Shown here: piece by piece, positions 1-5,536 of the stretch | Numbering within the stretch: position 1 is the first letter of the stretch | Layout of the letters: each line of letters begins with the position of its first letter | From: CAYUYH01 sp964449175 | GTDB taxonomy: Bacteria > Planctomycetota > Phycisphaerae > SM23-33 | Reading direction: 5' to 3' | Assembly (NCBI GenBank): GCA_964449175.1 | Contig: CAYUYH010000144.1 | Coordinates: 1-7,174, forward strand | Length of the DNA: 7,174 nt | The notes under the pieces: model-generated | Databases searched by the model: none | Seen by the model: the letters and a program-made list of their open reading frames with translations, nothing else | What the model was told of the DNA's origin: nothing | Position numbers and translations under genes: made by a program

Positions 1-482
1 GCGCCGAGCCGGGCAACCGCGCTGCCAAGCAACCCACACAGAAGGTGTGGGAAGTCCTCAGCCCGAGGGACTACGAGCCGGAAGTCAGGCCCAAACCTGT
101 CTCCACGGACGCCGGCACCGTGACGGTGACGCCCGCCGATGCCGACACGCGGCTTCCGCCCAGGACGCCGACTACCATGGCCCCCGAGATCCGCTACCGC
201 TCTTGTCCGTCCGGGTTCGTGCTCAATGGAATCGTCAAGGCCCCGAGCGGCCTGATGGCCAACGTCAACGGCAAGTTCGTCTCAGCAGGCGGACAGGTCG
301 GCGGCGCCACGGTCGTCGAGGTCAAGGCCTATTCAGTTGAGATGGAACTCGATGGAGAGCGATTCCTGCTCGGCATCGGCGCCGGGCGAAGCGCGCCCGC
401 CAAGTCCATGTCCGACACCGACAAGGGCAAGGACGGCGAGAAGGACAAGAACTCCAACAGCGACGCCGAGAACGAGAAATAG
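1..482 (+). CDS. GspC/PilP-like secretion or pilus protein, 3' part only
   Basis: The reading frame is open from the left edge to a TAG at 480-482, giving 159 visible residues with the N-terminus missing. A GTG at 45 could start translation, but the frame continues upstream without a stop, so a longer gene is more likely. Visible residues about 72-125 (nt 216-380) read as a small beta-rich domain: a hydrophobic 'FVLNGIV' strand, an 'NGKFV' turn, 'GGQVGGATVVEV' and 'MELDGERFLL'. This order resembles the homology region of type II secretion GspC and the pilus lipoprotein PilP, which sit in the periplasm and link inner-membrane and secretin components. Before it lies a proline/threonine-rich linker. 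After it comes a hydrophilic tail of about 25 residues dominated by Lys, Asp, Glu, Ser and Asn. The family call rests on pattern only; no neighbouring secretion gene is visible to confirm it. Confidence 0.6.
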   Translation, partial: AEPGNRAAKQPTQKVWEVLSPRDYEPEVRPKPVSTDAGTVTVTPADADTRLPPRTPTTMAPEIRYRSCPSGFVLNGIVKAPSGLMANVNGKFVSAGGQVGGATVVEVKAYSVEMELDGERFLLGIGAGRSAPAKSMSDTDKGKDGEKDKNSNSDAENEK

Positions 483-586
483 CCCCGCCTTGCGTTGGTG
501 CTCTCCTTTGGTTGCCGGCTGCACTTCCCGCTGAGTCAATCCCGCCTGCATCTCCACGCGGACCCTCACTGAATCGGTATTACGAT

Positions 587-592
587 TATAAA
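587..592 (+). promoter_or_regulatory. possible -10 element of the cbiMQO operon
   Basis: TATAAA lies inside the only strongly AT-rich island of the window (about 577-605), including a run of seven A. It matches the bacterial -10 consensus at five of six bases. I could not find a good -35 hexamer at 16-18 bases upstream. If used, transcription would begin near 598-600 and leave a leader of about 115-130 bases before cbiM. The contrast with the surrounding GC-rich DNA makes a promoter or operator here plausible but unproven. Confidence 0.3.
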
Positions 593-609
593 AAAAGTTA
601 CTATGTCCC

Positions 610-690
610 CATCGATCGGCGATGTAGAATGCCCGCGGTGACAATGCCCTGCTGTCCGGCGCCTCGGCGGCGCCTGGCTGAGGGGCAGCC
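610..690 (+). promoter_or_regulatory. structured leader upstream of cbiM (hairpin cluster)
   Basis: Three short perfect hairpins are visible by hand: CATCG (610-614) with CGATG (620-624); GGCGCC (658-663) with GGCGCC (669-674); and GGCTG (676-680) with CAGCC (686-690). All three have five-base loops. The second can be extended outward by CC 656-657 with GG 676-677, and further by TGCCC 645-649 with GGGCA 683-687. That longer structure excludes the third hairpin, so two alternative folds exist. A Shine-Dalgarno-like AAGGAG follows at 700-705. No U-tract follows any hairpin, so they do not look like intrinsic terminators. I do not see the conserved B12 box of a cobalamin riboswitch. The element could regulate the metal-transport operon, or it could be chance pairing in GC-rich sequence. 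Confidence 0.3.
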
Positions 691-699
691 GGAACCAAC

Positions 700-705
700 A
701 AGGAG
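700..705 (+). promoter_or_regulatory. Shine-Dalgarno AAGGAG pointing to GTG 715
   Basis: AAGGAG ends nine bases before an in-frame GTG at 715 but 24 bases before the ATG at 730. Spacing therefore favours the GTG, whereas the CbiM family chemistry favours the ATG. See the cbiM entry for the conflict. Confidence 0.5.
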
Positions 706-729
706 CAGCAAACCGTGCAGACACTCGCA

Positions 730-1845
730 ATGCACATGGCCAACGAGTTGCTGAGCCCGGCGGTCGCGGCCGTCACGCTTGTGGCCGCGGGAATCGTCGT
801 CGCTTTCGCGTCCGCCAGATCAATCCGCGGGGGCGCGGCGGACAAGGCCCCGCTGATGGGCGTGATGGGCGCGTTTGTCTTCGCCGCACAGATGATCAAC
901 TTCACGCTGCCCGGAATGCCGGGCACGAGCGGGCACTTCGTCGGCGGGGTGCTGCTGGCCATCCTGCTGGGCCCGTGGGCGGCCATCGCCGCGATGGCGG
1001 GCATACTCATCGTTCAGTGCCTCCTGTTCCAGGACGGCGGGCTGCTGGCGCTCGGCTGCAACATCATCAACATGGGCGTGGTGCCCTGTCTGCTTGGCTG
1101 GGGCCTATACCGCGCGCTGCTGGGCTCGGCCGCGGCGTCGAAGGCGTGGAGGCAGTACCTGGCCGCCTGGGCTGCGTGCACGGTGGGCGTGGTGGCCGGG
1201 GCGGCGCTGGTGCCCGTCGAGGCGGCGATCTCGGGCGTGCTGCGCGTGCCGCTTGTCGACTTCCTTCAGGTGATGATCGGCGTGCACGTGCTGATCGGCC
1301 TGGTCGAGGGCGCGATCACCTTCGCGGTCGTCGCCTACCTGCGTCGCGTCCGTCCGGAGACGGTCGGCCTGGCGGCGCCGGCCGCAGCGACCCACAAGGC
1401 CGGGGCGAGCGTCGTGTTGGCCTCGCTGGCGGCCAGCGCCCTGCTGCTGGCCGGCGTGATCAGTTGGTTCGCCAGTACGCACCCCGACGGACTGGAGTGG
1501 ACCTACCAGCAGCGCCTGACGGACCAAGGCCATAGGACGGCCGTGGACAACCCCGCGCCGGTCGTCGCCGCCGTGGACCAGTGGCAGGCCAAGTACTCGC
1601 CCATGAGCGACTACACCAGGCGCACCGCCCCGCTTGGCCAGGAGCCGGCCGAAGAGGGCCAGGCCGAGGGCGAGGCCGCCAAGGCCCATGCCGCCTGGCC
1701 GAACGTCAGCGGCTGGGGCTCGGCTGCGGGAGTCATCGGCACGCTTGTGACGCTCATCCTGCTGTACATCCCGGCCAGGTTGCTGCGCAAGCGACAGGCC
1801 GCGCCGCCCGGAGCGGCATGGACTTCCCCACCTCGGCCGATGTAG
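730..1845 (+). CDS. cbiM: CbiM/NikM-type ECF transporter substrate-binding protein fused to a PDGLE (CbiN/NikN-like) domain
   Basis: This is the metal-selecting membrane component of a group I ECF transporter, taking up Ni2+ or Co2+ across the inner membrane. From ATG 730 it has 371 residues. The N-terminus 'MHMANELLSPAV' is the family signature. 'PLMGVMGAFVFAAQMINF' (about 42-59), 'SGHFVGG' with His69, 'DGGLLALGCNIINM' (about 102-115) and 'HVLIGLVEGA' (about 186-195) are typical CbiM segments in a multi-helix bundle. A second domain from about residue 227 has one transmembrane helix, the 'HPDGLEW' motif (about 251-257), an acidic Ala/Glu/Gly-rich stretch, and a closing helix near 334-350. 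It corresponds to the accessory subunit (CbiN/NikN-like) and is here fused. I prefer ATG 730 because in NikM structures the free N-terminus and His2, with a His near position 67, bind the metal; GTG 715 has the better ribosome-binding site and would add MQTLA. cbiQ follows after 18 bases. Nickel versus cobalt is not resolved. Confidence 0.93.
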   Translation: MHMANELLSPAVAAVTLVAAGIVVAFASARSIRGGAADKAPLMGVMGAFVFAAQMINFTLPGMPGTSGHFVGGVLLAILLGPWAAIAAMAGILIVQCLLFQDGGLLALGCNIINMGVVPCLLGWGLYRALLGSAAASKAWRQYLAAWAACTVGVVAGAALVPVEAAISGVLRVPLVDFLQVMIGVHVLIGLVEGAITFAVVAYLRRVRPETVGLAAPAAATHKAGASVVLASLAASALLLAGVISWFASTHPDGLEWTYQQRLTDQGHRTAVDNPAPVVAAVDQWQAKYSPMSDYTRRTAPLGQEPAEEGQAEGEAAKAHAAWPNVSGWGSAAGVIGTLVTLILLYIPARLLRKRQAAPPGAAWTSPPRPM

Positions 1846-1863
1846 GCTTGCCCGTCCGAGGAC

Positions 1864-2649
1864 ATGCACCATCATCACATAGATCGGTTTGCGCATCGCC
1901 ATTCGCCCGTTCACCGCCTCGACGCGCGCGCCAAGCTGCTGGTCGTGGCCGCCTACACGGTGGTCGTGATCAGTTTCGACCGTTACGCAGTCTCGTCGCT
2001 GGCGCCGCTGGCGATCGGACCACTGGTGATGCTGTGGGTCGGCGGCGTGCCCATGTGGTTCGCGCTGCGGCGGGCGGCTGTGCTCAGCCCGTTTATCGCG
2101 ATGCTCGCGCTGCTCAGTCCGCTGTATGATCGCGGCGTCCATGCGGTGGCGTTCGGCCCCTGGGCGTTTCAGATCACCGGCGGCTGGCTGACGGCCGCCG
2201 ACGTGACCATCAAGTTCACGCTGGGCATCCTCGCCCTGACCGCCCTGATGTGCACCACGCCGTTCTCGCTGATGCTGGAGGCGATGCGCCGGCTGGGCGC
2301 TCCCAGGATGCTGGTAATGCAGCTTTCGTTCCTCTACCGCTACATCTTCGTGCTGATCGGCGAGGCGATGCGCATCCGCCGCGGGCGCGACTTCCGCGGG
2401 GCGGCGGCCGCCCCGGCCGGCAGGCGACTGGCTGCGGTCGGCGGGATCATCGGCTCGCTCTTCGTCCGCACGCTCGACCGCAGCGATCGCATACACACCG
2501 CCATGTGCGCCAGGGGATACCAGGGCGAGCCGCACAGCCTCAAGCGCCTGCGGTTTCGCCCCGCCGACACAGTATTCCTCGTGGCCGCGGGCAGCTACCT
2601 GGTTCTCTGCCGCTGGGGCCTGCCGGCGCTGCTGTGGAGGGGGCGGTGA
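1864..2649 (+). CDS. cbiQ: CbiQ/EcfT energy-coupling transmembrane protein of the metal transporter
   Basis: The 261-residue protein is the T component of the ECF transporter, joining the metal-binding CbiM to the ATPase in the inner membrane. The start 'IDRFAHRHSPVHRLDARAKLL' region is characteristic of CbiQ. Hydrophobic segments lie at about 24-38, 43-60, 72-86, 116-131, 150-166 and 236-250. The cytoplasmic coupling region contains 'TTPFSLMLEAMRRLGAP' (131-147), 'RRGRDFRG' (172-179, the place of the first Arg-containing coupling motif) and 'CARGYQG' (215-221, the second, canonical Ala-Arg-Gly). The N-terminus is histidine-rich, with seven His in the first 17 residues (2-5, 11, 13, 17). ATG 1864 is the only start between the preceding stop and the conserved segment; its GAGG is only two bases away, so initiation may depend on coupling to cbiM. 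The stop overlaps the cbiO start as TGATG. Confidence 0.93.
   Translation: MHHHHIDRFAHRHSPVHRLDARAKLLVVAAYTVVVISFDRYAVSSLAPLAIGPLVMLWVGGVPMWFALRRAAVLSPFIAMLALLSPLYDRGVHAVAFGPWAFQITGGWLTAADVTIKFTLGILALTALMCTTPFSLMLEAMRRLGAPRMLVMQLSFLYRYIFVLIGEAMRIRRGRDFRGAAAAPAGRRLAAVGGIIGSLFVRTLDRSDRIHTAMCARGYQGEPHSLKRLRFRPADTVFLVAAGSYLVLCRWGLPALLWRGR
2636..2640 (+). promoter_or_regulatory. Shine-Dalgarno GGAGG of cbiO inside the end of cbiQ
   Basis: GGAGG lies eight bases before the cbiO ATG at 2649, within the last codons of cbiQ. It supports that start and translational coupling of the two genes. Confidence 0.7.
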
Positions 2650-3353
2650 TGGGCAACGTGCTCCAGGCACGCGACCTGCGCGTCCGCTACCACGACGGCA
2701 CCGAGGCGCTGCACGGCGTGAGCCTCGCCGTCGCGACCGGCGAGCGCGTCGCGCTGATCGGGCCCAACGGCTCGGGCAAGACCAGCCTGCTGCTGGCGAT
2801 CATGCGCGGCGTGCCGTTCGACGGGTCGATCACCATCAGCGGCGTGGAGCTGACCCGCGCTACGCAGCAGCAGACGCGCAGCCAATGCGGCATGACGTTC
2901 CAGGACAGCGAGGATCAGCTCTTCATGCCCACGCTGCTGGACGACGTGGCCTTCGGGCCGCTCAACCAGCGGATGAGCGCCGACGAGGCGACCGCGGCTG
3001 CGACCGCCGCCATCGCAGCCGTCGGGCTGGCGGGCATGGCCGACCGCCCCGCGCATCACCTCTCCGGCGGCGAGAAGCGGGCCGCCGCACTGGCGACCGT
3101 GCTGGCGATGAACGTCAAGCTGCTGCTGCTGGACGAGCCGGTCACCAACCTCGACTTCCGCTCGCGGCGCCGGCTGGTGGACATCCTAGCCGCCAGGGCC
3201 GAGGCGATGCTACTGGCCACGCACGACCTGGACCTCGTGCGGCAGCTTTGCAGCCGTGCGGTGCTGCTGGACGAAGGCCTGATCGCCGCCGACGGCCCGG
3301 CCGACGAGATCCTCGCCGACACGAAGCTGCTGGCTGAACACGGCCTGGCCTGA
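2649..3353 (+). CDS. cbiO: CbiO/EcfA ATPase of the nickel/cobalt ECF transporter
   Basis: The 234-residue protein is the ATP-binding subunit that powers metal uptake, acting at the cytoplasmic face with CbiQ. All ABC ATPase motifs are present: Walker A 'GPNGSGKT' (38-45), Q-loop 'TFQDSEDQLF' (83-92, with the DSEDQLF context typical of ECF ATPases), signature 'LSGGEKR' (138-144), Walker B 'LLLLDEP' (158-164), D-loop 'TNLD' (166-169) and H-loop 'ATHD' (His192). It is somewhat shorter than many EcfA proteins and lacks a long C-terminal extension. Because only one ATPase gene is present, a homodimer is expected, as in other dedicated group I metal ECF systems. The start ATG overlaps the cbiQ stop by one base and has a good Shine-Dalgarno sequence. 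Confidence 0.95.
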   Translation: MGNVLQARDLRVRYHDGTEALHGVSLAVATGERVALIGPNGSGKTSLLLAIMRGVPFDGSITISGVELTRATQQQTRSQCGMTFQDSEDQLFMPTLLDDVAFGPLNQRMSADEATAAATAAIAAVGLAGMADRPAHHLSGGEKRAAALATVLAMNVKLLLLDEPVTNLDFRSRRRLVDILAARAEAMLLATHDLDLVRQLCSRAVLLDEGLIAADGPADEILADTKLLAEHGLA

Positions 3354-3380
3354 GGGGCGCCGAGCCGGCGACCCAGGCCG

Positions 3381-3408
3381 TTGCATTGCCCCGCCGGGCT
3401 GGTACCAT
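3381..3408 (+). promoter_or_regulatory. possible promoter for a leaderless purM transcript
   Basis: TTGCAT (3381-3386) and TACCAT (3403-3408) are separated by 16 bases. TACCAT matches the -10 consensus at four of six bases, and TTGCAT keeps the TTG of the -35. Initiation about seven bases after the -10 would fall at or next to the purM ATG at 3416. No Shine-Dalgarno sequence precedes that ATG, which agrees with a leaderless message. An imperfect hairpin (3363-3370 with 3392-3400) overlaps the region. Confidence 0.3.
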
Positions 3409-3415
3409 AGCGGCC

Positions 3416-4495
3416 ATGGGTAAGGCGCCGCCCAGGACGATCACGTACAAGGACGCCGGCGTGGACATCGCAGCCGGCGACAAGATGGTCGACCTGATCC
3501 GCTCGATGGTGGAGCGGACGCATAACCCGCGCGTGATGGGCGGCTACGGGGGTTTTGCCGGGCTGTTCAGCCTGGACTACCGCGAGAGGCTGCTGCGGAA
3601 GGACTATCGCGAGCCCGTGCTGGTCGCCTGCGCCGACGGAGTGGGCACGAAGATCCTGGTCGCCATCGCAGCCGGTCGGTACGACACCGTCGGCATCGAC
3701 CTGGTGGCAATGAACGTCAACGACCTGGTGTGCACAGGCGGCGAGCCGCTGTTCTTCCTGGACTACATCGGCACGGGCAGGCTCGCCCCAGATCGCATGG
3801 CGGAGATCGTCAAGGGCGTCGCCGAGGGTTGCACCCAGGCCGGCTGCGCGCTGCTGGGCGGGGAGACGGCGGAGATGCCGGATGTCTACCGGGGCAACGA
3901 CTTCGACCTGGCGGGCTTCGCCGTCGGCGTGGTGGAGCGCCGGCGGATCATCGACCCCAAGAGGGTCCGCCTCGGCGACACCGTCATCGCCCTGGCCAGC
4001 GACGGGCTGCACTCCAACGGTTTCGGGCTGGCGCGGAAGGTGCTGCTGGAGCGTGCCGGCTACGACGTCGCCGACCGCCCGCCGGAGCTGGAAGGCCACA
4101 GCATCGGCGAGGCGATGCTGCGACCCACGCGGATATACGTTCGCTCGGTGTTGTCGATCCTCGCCCGCTACAGGGTCAAGCACGTGGTGAAGGCGATGGC
4201 CCACATCACCGGCGGCGGATTGGATGGCAATCTCCCACGCGCGCTGCCCAACGGGCTGACCGTGCGGATCAAGCGCGGCAGTTGGCCCGTGCCGCCGATC
4301 TTCAAACTCATCGCCGCCAAGGGGCCGGTCGACAACATCGAGATGATGCGCGTGTTCAACATGGGCGTGGGATTCGTCATGGTTGTCGCGCCGGCGTTCG
4401 CCAGGCCGATCATGAGCGCGCTGCGTCGCGGCGGCGCGCGGTGCTGGGTGCTGGGCAAGGTGCGCCGCGGCGAGCCGGAGCTCCAGTGGGCCTGA
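3416..4495 (+). CDS. purM: phosphoribosylformylglycinamidine cyclo-ligase (AIR synthase)
   Basis: The cytoplasmic enzyme converts formylglycinamidine ribonucleotide and ATP to aminoimidazole ribonucleotide, step five of de novo purine synthesis. The 359 residues are close to the usual family length. Visible family motifs are 'TYKDAGVDI' near the N-terminus (10-18), 'GGYGGFAGLF' (42-51), the nucleotide/metal segment 'ADGVGTKI' (73-80), 'GIDLVAMNVNDL' (93-104), 'LLGGETAEMP' (146-155), 'SDGLHSNGFGL' (195-205), 'HITGGGL' (263-269) and 'FNMGVGF' (314-320). All expected segments are intact, so the enzyme should be active. I chose ATG 3416; an upstream in-frame TTG at 3386 would add ten residues but has no ribosome-binding site. 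It lies 62 bases after cbiO, and no other purine gene is in the window, so it is probably a separate transcription unit. Confidence 0.96.
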   Translation: MGKAPPRTITYKDAGVDIAAGDKMVDLIRSMVERTHNPRVMGGYGGFAGLFSLDYRERLLRKDYREPVLVACADGVGTKILVAIAAGRYDTVGIDLVAMNVNDLVCTGGEPLFFLDYIGTGRLAPDRMAEIVKGVAEGCTQAGCALLGGETAEMPDVYRGNDFDLAGFAVGVVERRRIIDPKRVRLGDTVIALASDGLHSNGFGLARKVLLERAGYDVADRPPELEGHSIGEAMLRPTRIYVRSVLSILARYRVKHVVKAMAHITGGGLDGNLPRALPNGLTVRIKRGSWPVPPIFKLIAAKGPVDNIEMMRVFNMGVGFVMVVAPAFARPIMSALRRGGARCWVLGKVRRGEPELQWA

Positions 4496-4500
4496 CGCCC

Positions 4501-4520
4501 GCGCGGCGGCGCGGCGGCGG
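4501..4520 (+). repeat. short GC tandem repeat after purM
   Basis: The octamer GCGCGGCG occurs twice head to tail (4501-4508, 4509-4516) and is followed by a partial copy GCGG. It starts five bases after the purM stop. It has no obvious function and may be replication slippage in GC-rich spacer DNA. Confidence 0.5.
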
Positions 4521-4571
4521 ACACAACTCCAGGTCGCTCCCGATCCGGGCGGCCGACGGGATGGATACATC

Positions 4572-5516
4572 ATGGCCGAGGACAAACCTCTTATTCTCGT
4601 AGCCGGATCGGTAAACATGGACCTGGTGGTCCGCTCCAGGCGCATGCCCGCCCCCGGAGAGACGGTCCCGGGAGAGGGTTTCGTCACGTCTCCCGGCGGG
4701 AAGGGCGCCAACCAGGCGGTGGCGGTGGCGCGGATGGGCGGCAGGTGCGCGTTCCTCGGGCGGGTCGGGGACGACACGTTCGGCCGGCATCTCCTGGCTG
4801 GGCTGAAGGCGGAGGGGATCGACTGCTCCAACGTCATGATCTCCGAAGACTCGCCCACCGGCGTGGCGATCGTCGTGGTCGACGCCCGGGGCGAGAACTC
4901 GATCATCGTCGCCGGCGGCGCGAACCGCGAGTTGACGCCCGACGACATGTACGCCCGCCAGGAGCTGTTCGAGGCGGCCGCAATACTGCTGGTGCAACTG
5001 GAGCTGCCGCTGCCGACGGTCAGGGCGGCGATGGACCTGGCCAGGCGCCACGGCTGCAAGGTCATACTGGACCCCGCGCCGGCCCCGCGCAATCTGGACC
5101 CGCAGTTGTGCAAGGTGGACATCATCTGCCCAAACGCCGTCGAGGCGGAGACTATCACCGGGCAGGCGAAGGTAACCGAGGAGCGCGGCGGCAAGCTGAT
5201 CGCCTCGGACCTGATCGAGCGCGGCGCGGCGGCAGCCGTGGTCAAGCTCGGCGGGCGCGGCTCGCTCGTGGCGACCGCTGACGGGCACTTCTACAGGGTG
5301 CCGCCCTGCAAGGTGCCCGTGGCCGACACCACCGCCGCCGGAGACGCCTTCGCCGGCGCCCTGGCCGTGGCTGTTGCGCGCGGGCAGCCGCTGCGCGAGG
5401 CCGCGATGTACGCCAATGCCGCCGGCGCGCTGGCCTGCACGAAGCTGGGGGCGCAGTCGGCCATGCCAACCGCAGCAGACGTCGAGGCCCTGATAAGGAC
5501 GCAGAGTCACGAGTAG
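4572..5516 (+). CDS. rbsK: ribokinase-like PfkB family sugar kinase
   Basis: The 314-residue protein belongs to the PfkB family and most resembles ribokinase, which phosphorylates D-ribose at O5 using ATP in the cytoplasm. The N-terminal 'GSVNMDLV' (12-19) and 'GGKGANQAVA' (42-51, signature 1) contact the sugar. 'VQLELP' (141-146), 'CPNAVEAE' (186-193, the NxxE motif) and 'KLGGRGS' (225-231) form the phosphate and Mg2+ site. 'DTTAAGDAFAG' (252-262) is signature 2 and holds the anion hole and catalytic base Asp258. The length and motif order match ribokinase, but relatives acting on other pentoses or nucleosides share them, so substrate is inferred. A weak GGATGG lies seven bases before the ATG. 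It is 76 bases after purM and is followed after 20 bases by a dehydrogenase, suggesting a two-gene transcript. Confidence 0.9.
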   Translation: MAEDKPLILVAGSVNMDLVVRSRRMPAPGETVPGEGFVTSPGGKGANQAVAVARMGGRCAFLGRVGDDTFGRHLLAGLKAEGIDCSNVMISEDSPTGVAIVVVDARGENSIIVAGGANRELTPDDMYARQELFEAAAILLVQLELPLPTVRAAMDLARRHGCKVILDPAPAPRNLDPQLCKVDIICPNAVEAETITGQAKVTEERGGKLIASDLIERGAAAAVVKLGGRGSLVATADGHFYRVPPCKVPVADTTAAGDAFAGALAVAVARGQPLREAAMYANAAGALACTKLGAQSAMPTAADVEALIRTQSHE

Positions 5517-5524
5517 CCATGCCC

Positions 5525-5529
5525 GGAGG
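5525..5529 (+). promoter_or_regulatory. Shine-Dalgarno GGAGG deciding the dehydrogenase start
   Basis: GGAGG ends seven bases before ATG 5537. It overlaps the codons that follow the alternative ATG at 5519, which has no ribosome-binding site of its own at proper spacing. It therefore fixes the start at 5537. Confidence 0.75.
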
Positions 5530-5536
5530 AAGAACA

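Noticed and set aside
483..714. Cobalamin riboswitch upstream of cbiM
   Set aside because: I looked for the conserved B12 box and the associated core segments and did not find them. The hairpins present do not reproduce the known layout.
1105..2670. Long minus-strand open frame of 521 codons opposite cbiM and cbiQ
   Set aside because: The composition is Arg/Gly/Ala/His/Gln-rich with no recognisable motif, and the + strand carries clear CbiM and CbiQ. It is an artefact of high GC at third codon positions.
3357..3368. Direct repeat of GCGCCGAGCCGG, also at 1-12
   Set aside because: One copy is in coding sequence at the window edge and the other in a spacer; twelve GC-rich bases shared twice in 7 kb of GC-rich DNA is not convincing as a repeat element or attachment site.
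3386..3415. TTG 3386 as the purM start
   Set aside because: It is a rare start codon with no Shine-Dalgarno sequence, and the extra ten residues (MPRRAGTIAA) do not look like family sequence.
3354..3415. Intrinsic terminator after cbiO (imperfect stem 3363-3370 with 3392-3400)
   Set aside because: The loop is 21 bases, the stem has a bulge and there is no run of T after it.
3056..5245. Minus-strand open frame of 729 codons spanning cbiO, purM and the kinase
   Set aside because: It crosses three well-supported + strand genes and their spacers and has no family motif; in GC-rich DNA the antisense frame lacks stops by chance.
5519..5536. ATG 5519 as the dehydrogenase start
   Set aside because: It lies two bases after the kinase stop and has no ribosome-binding site at good spacing, while GGAGG is ideally placed for ATG 5537, where the family homology begins.
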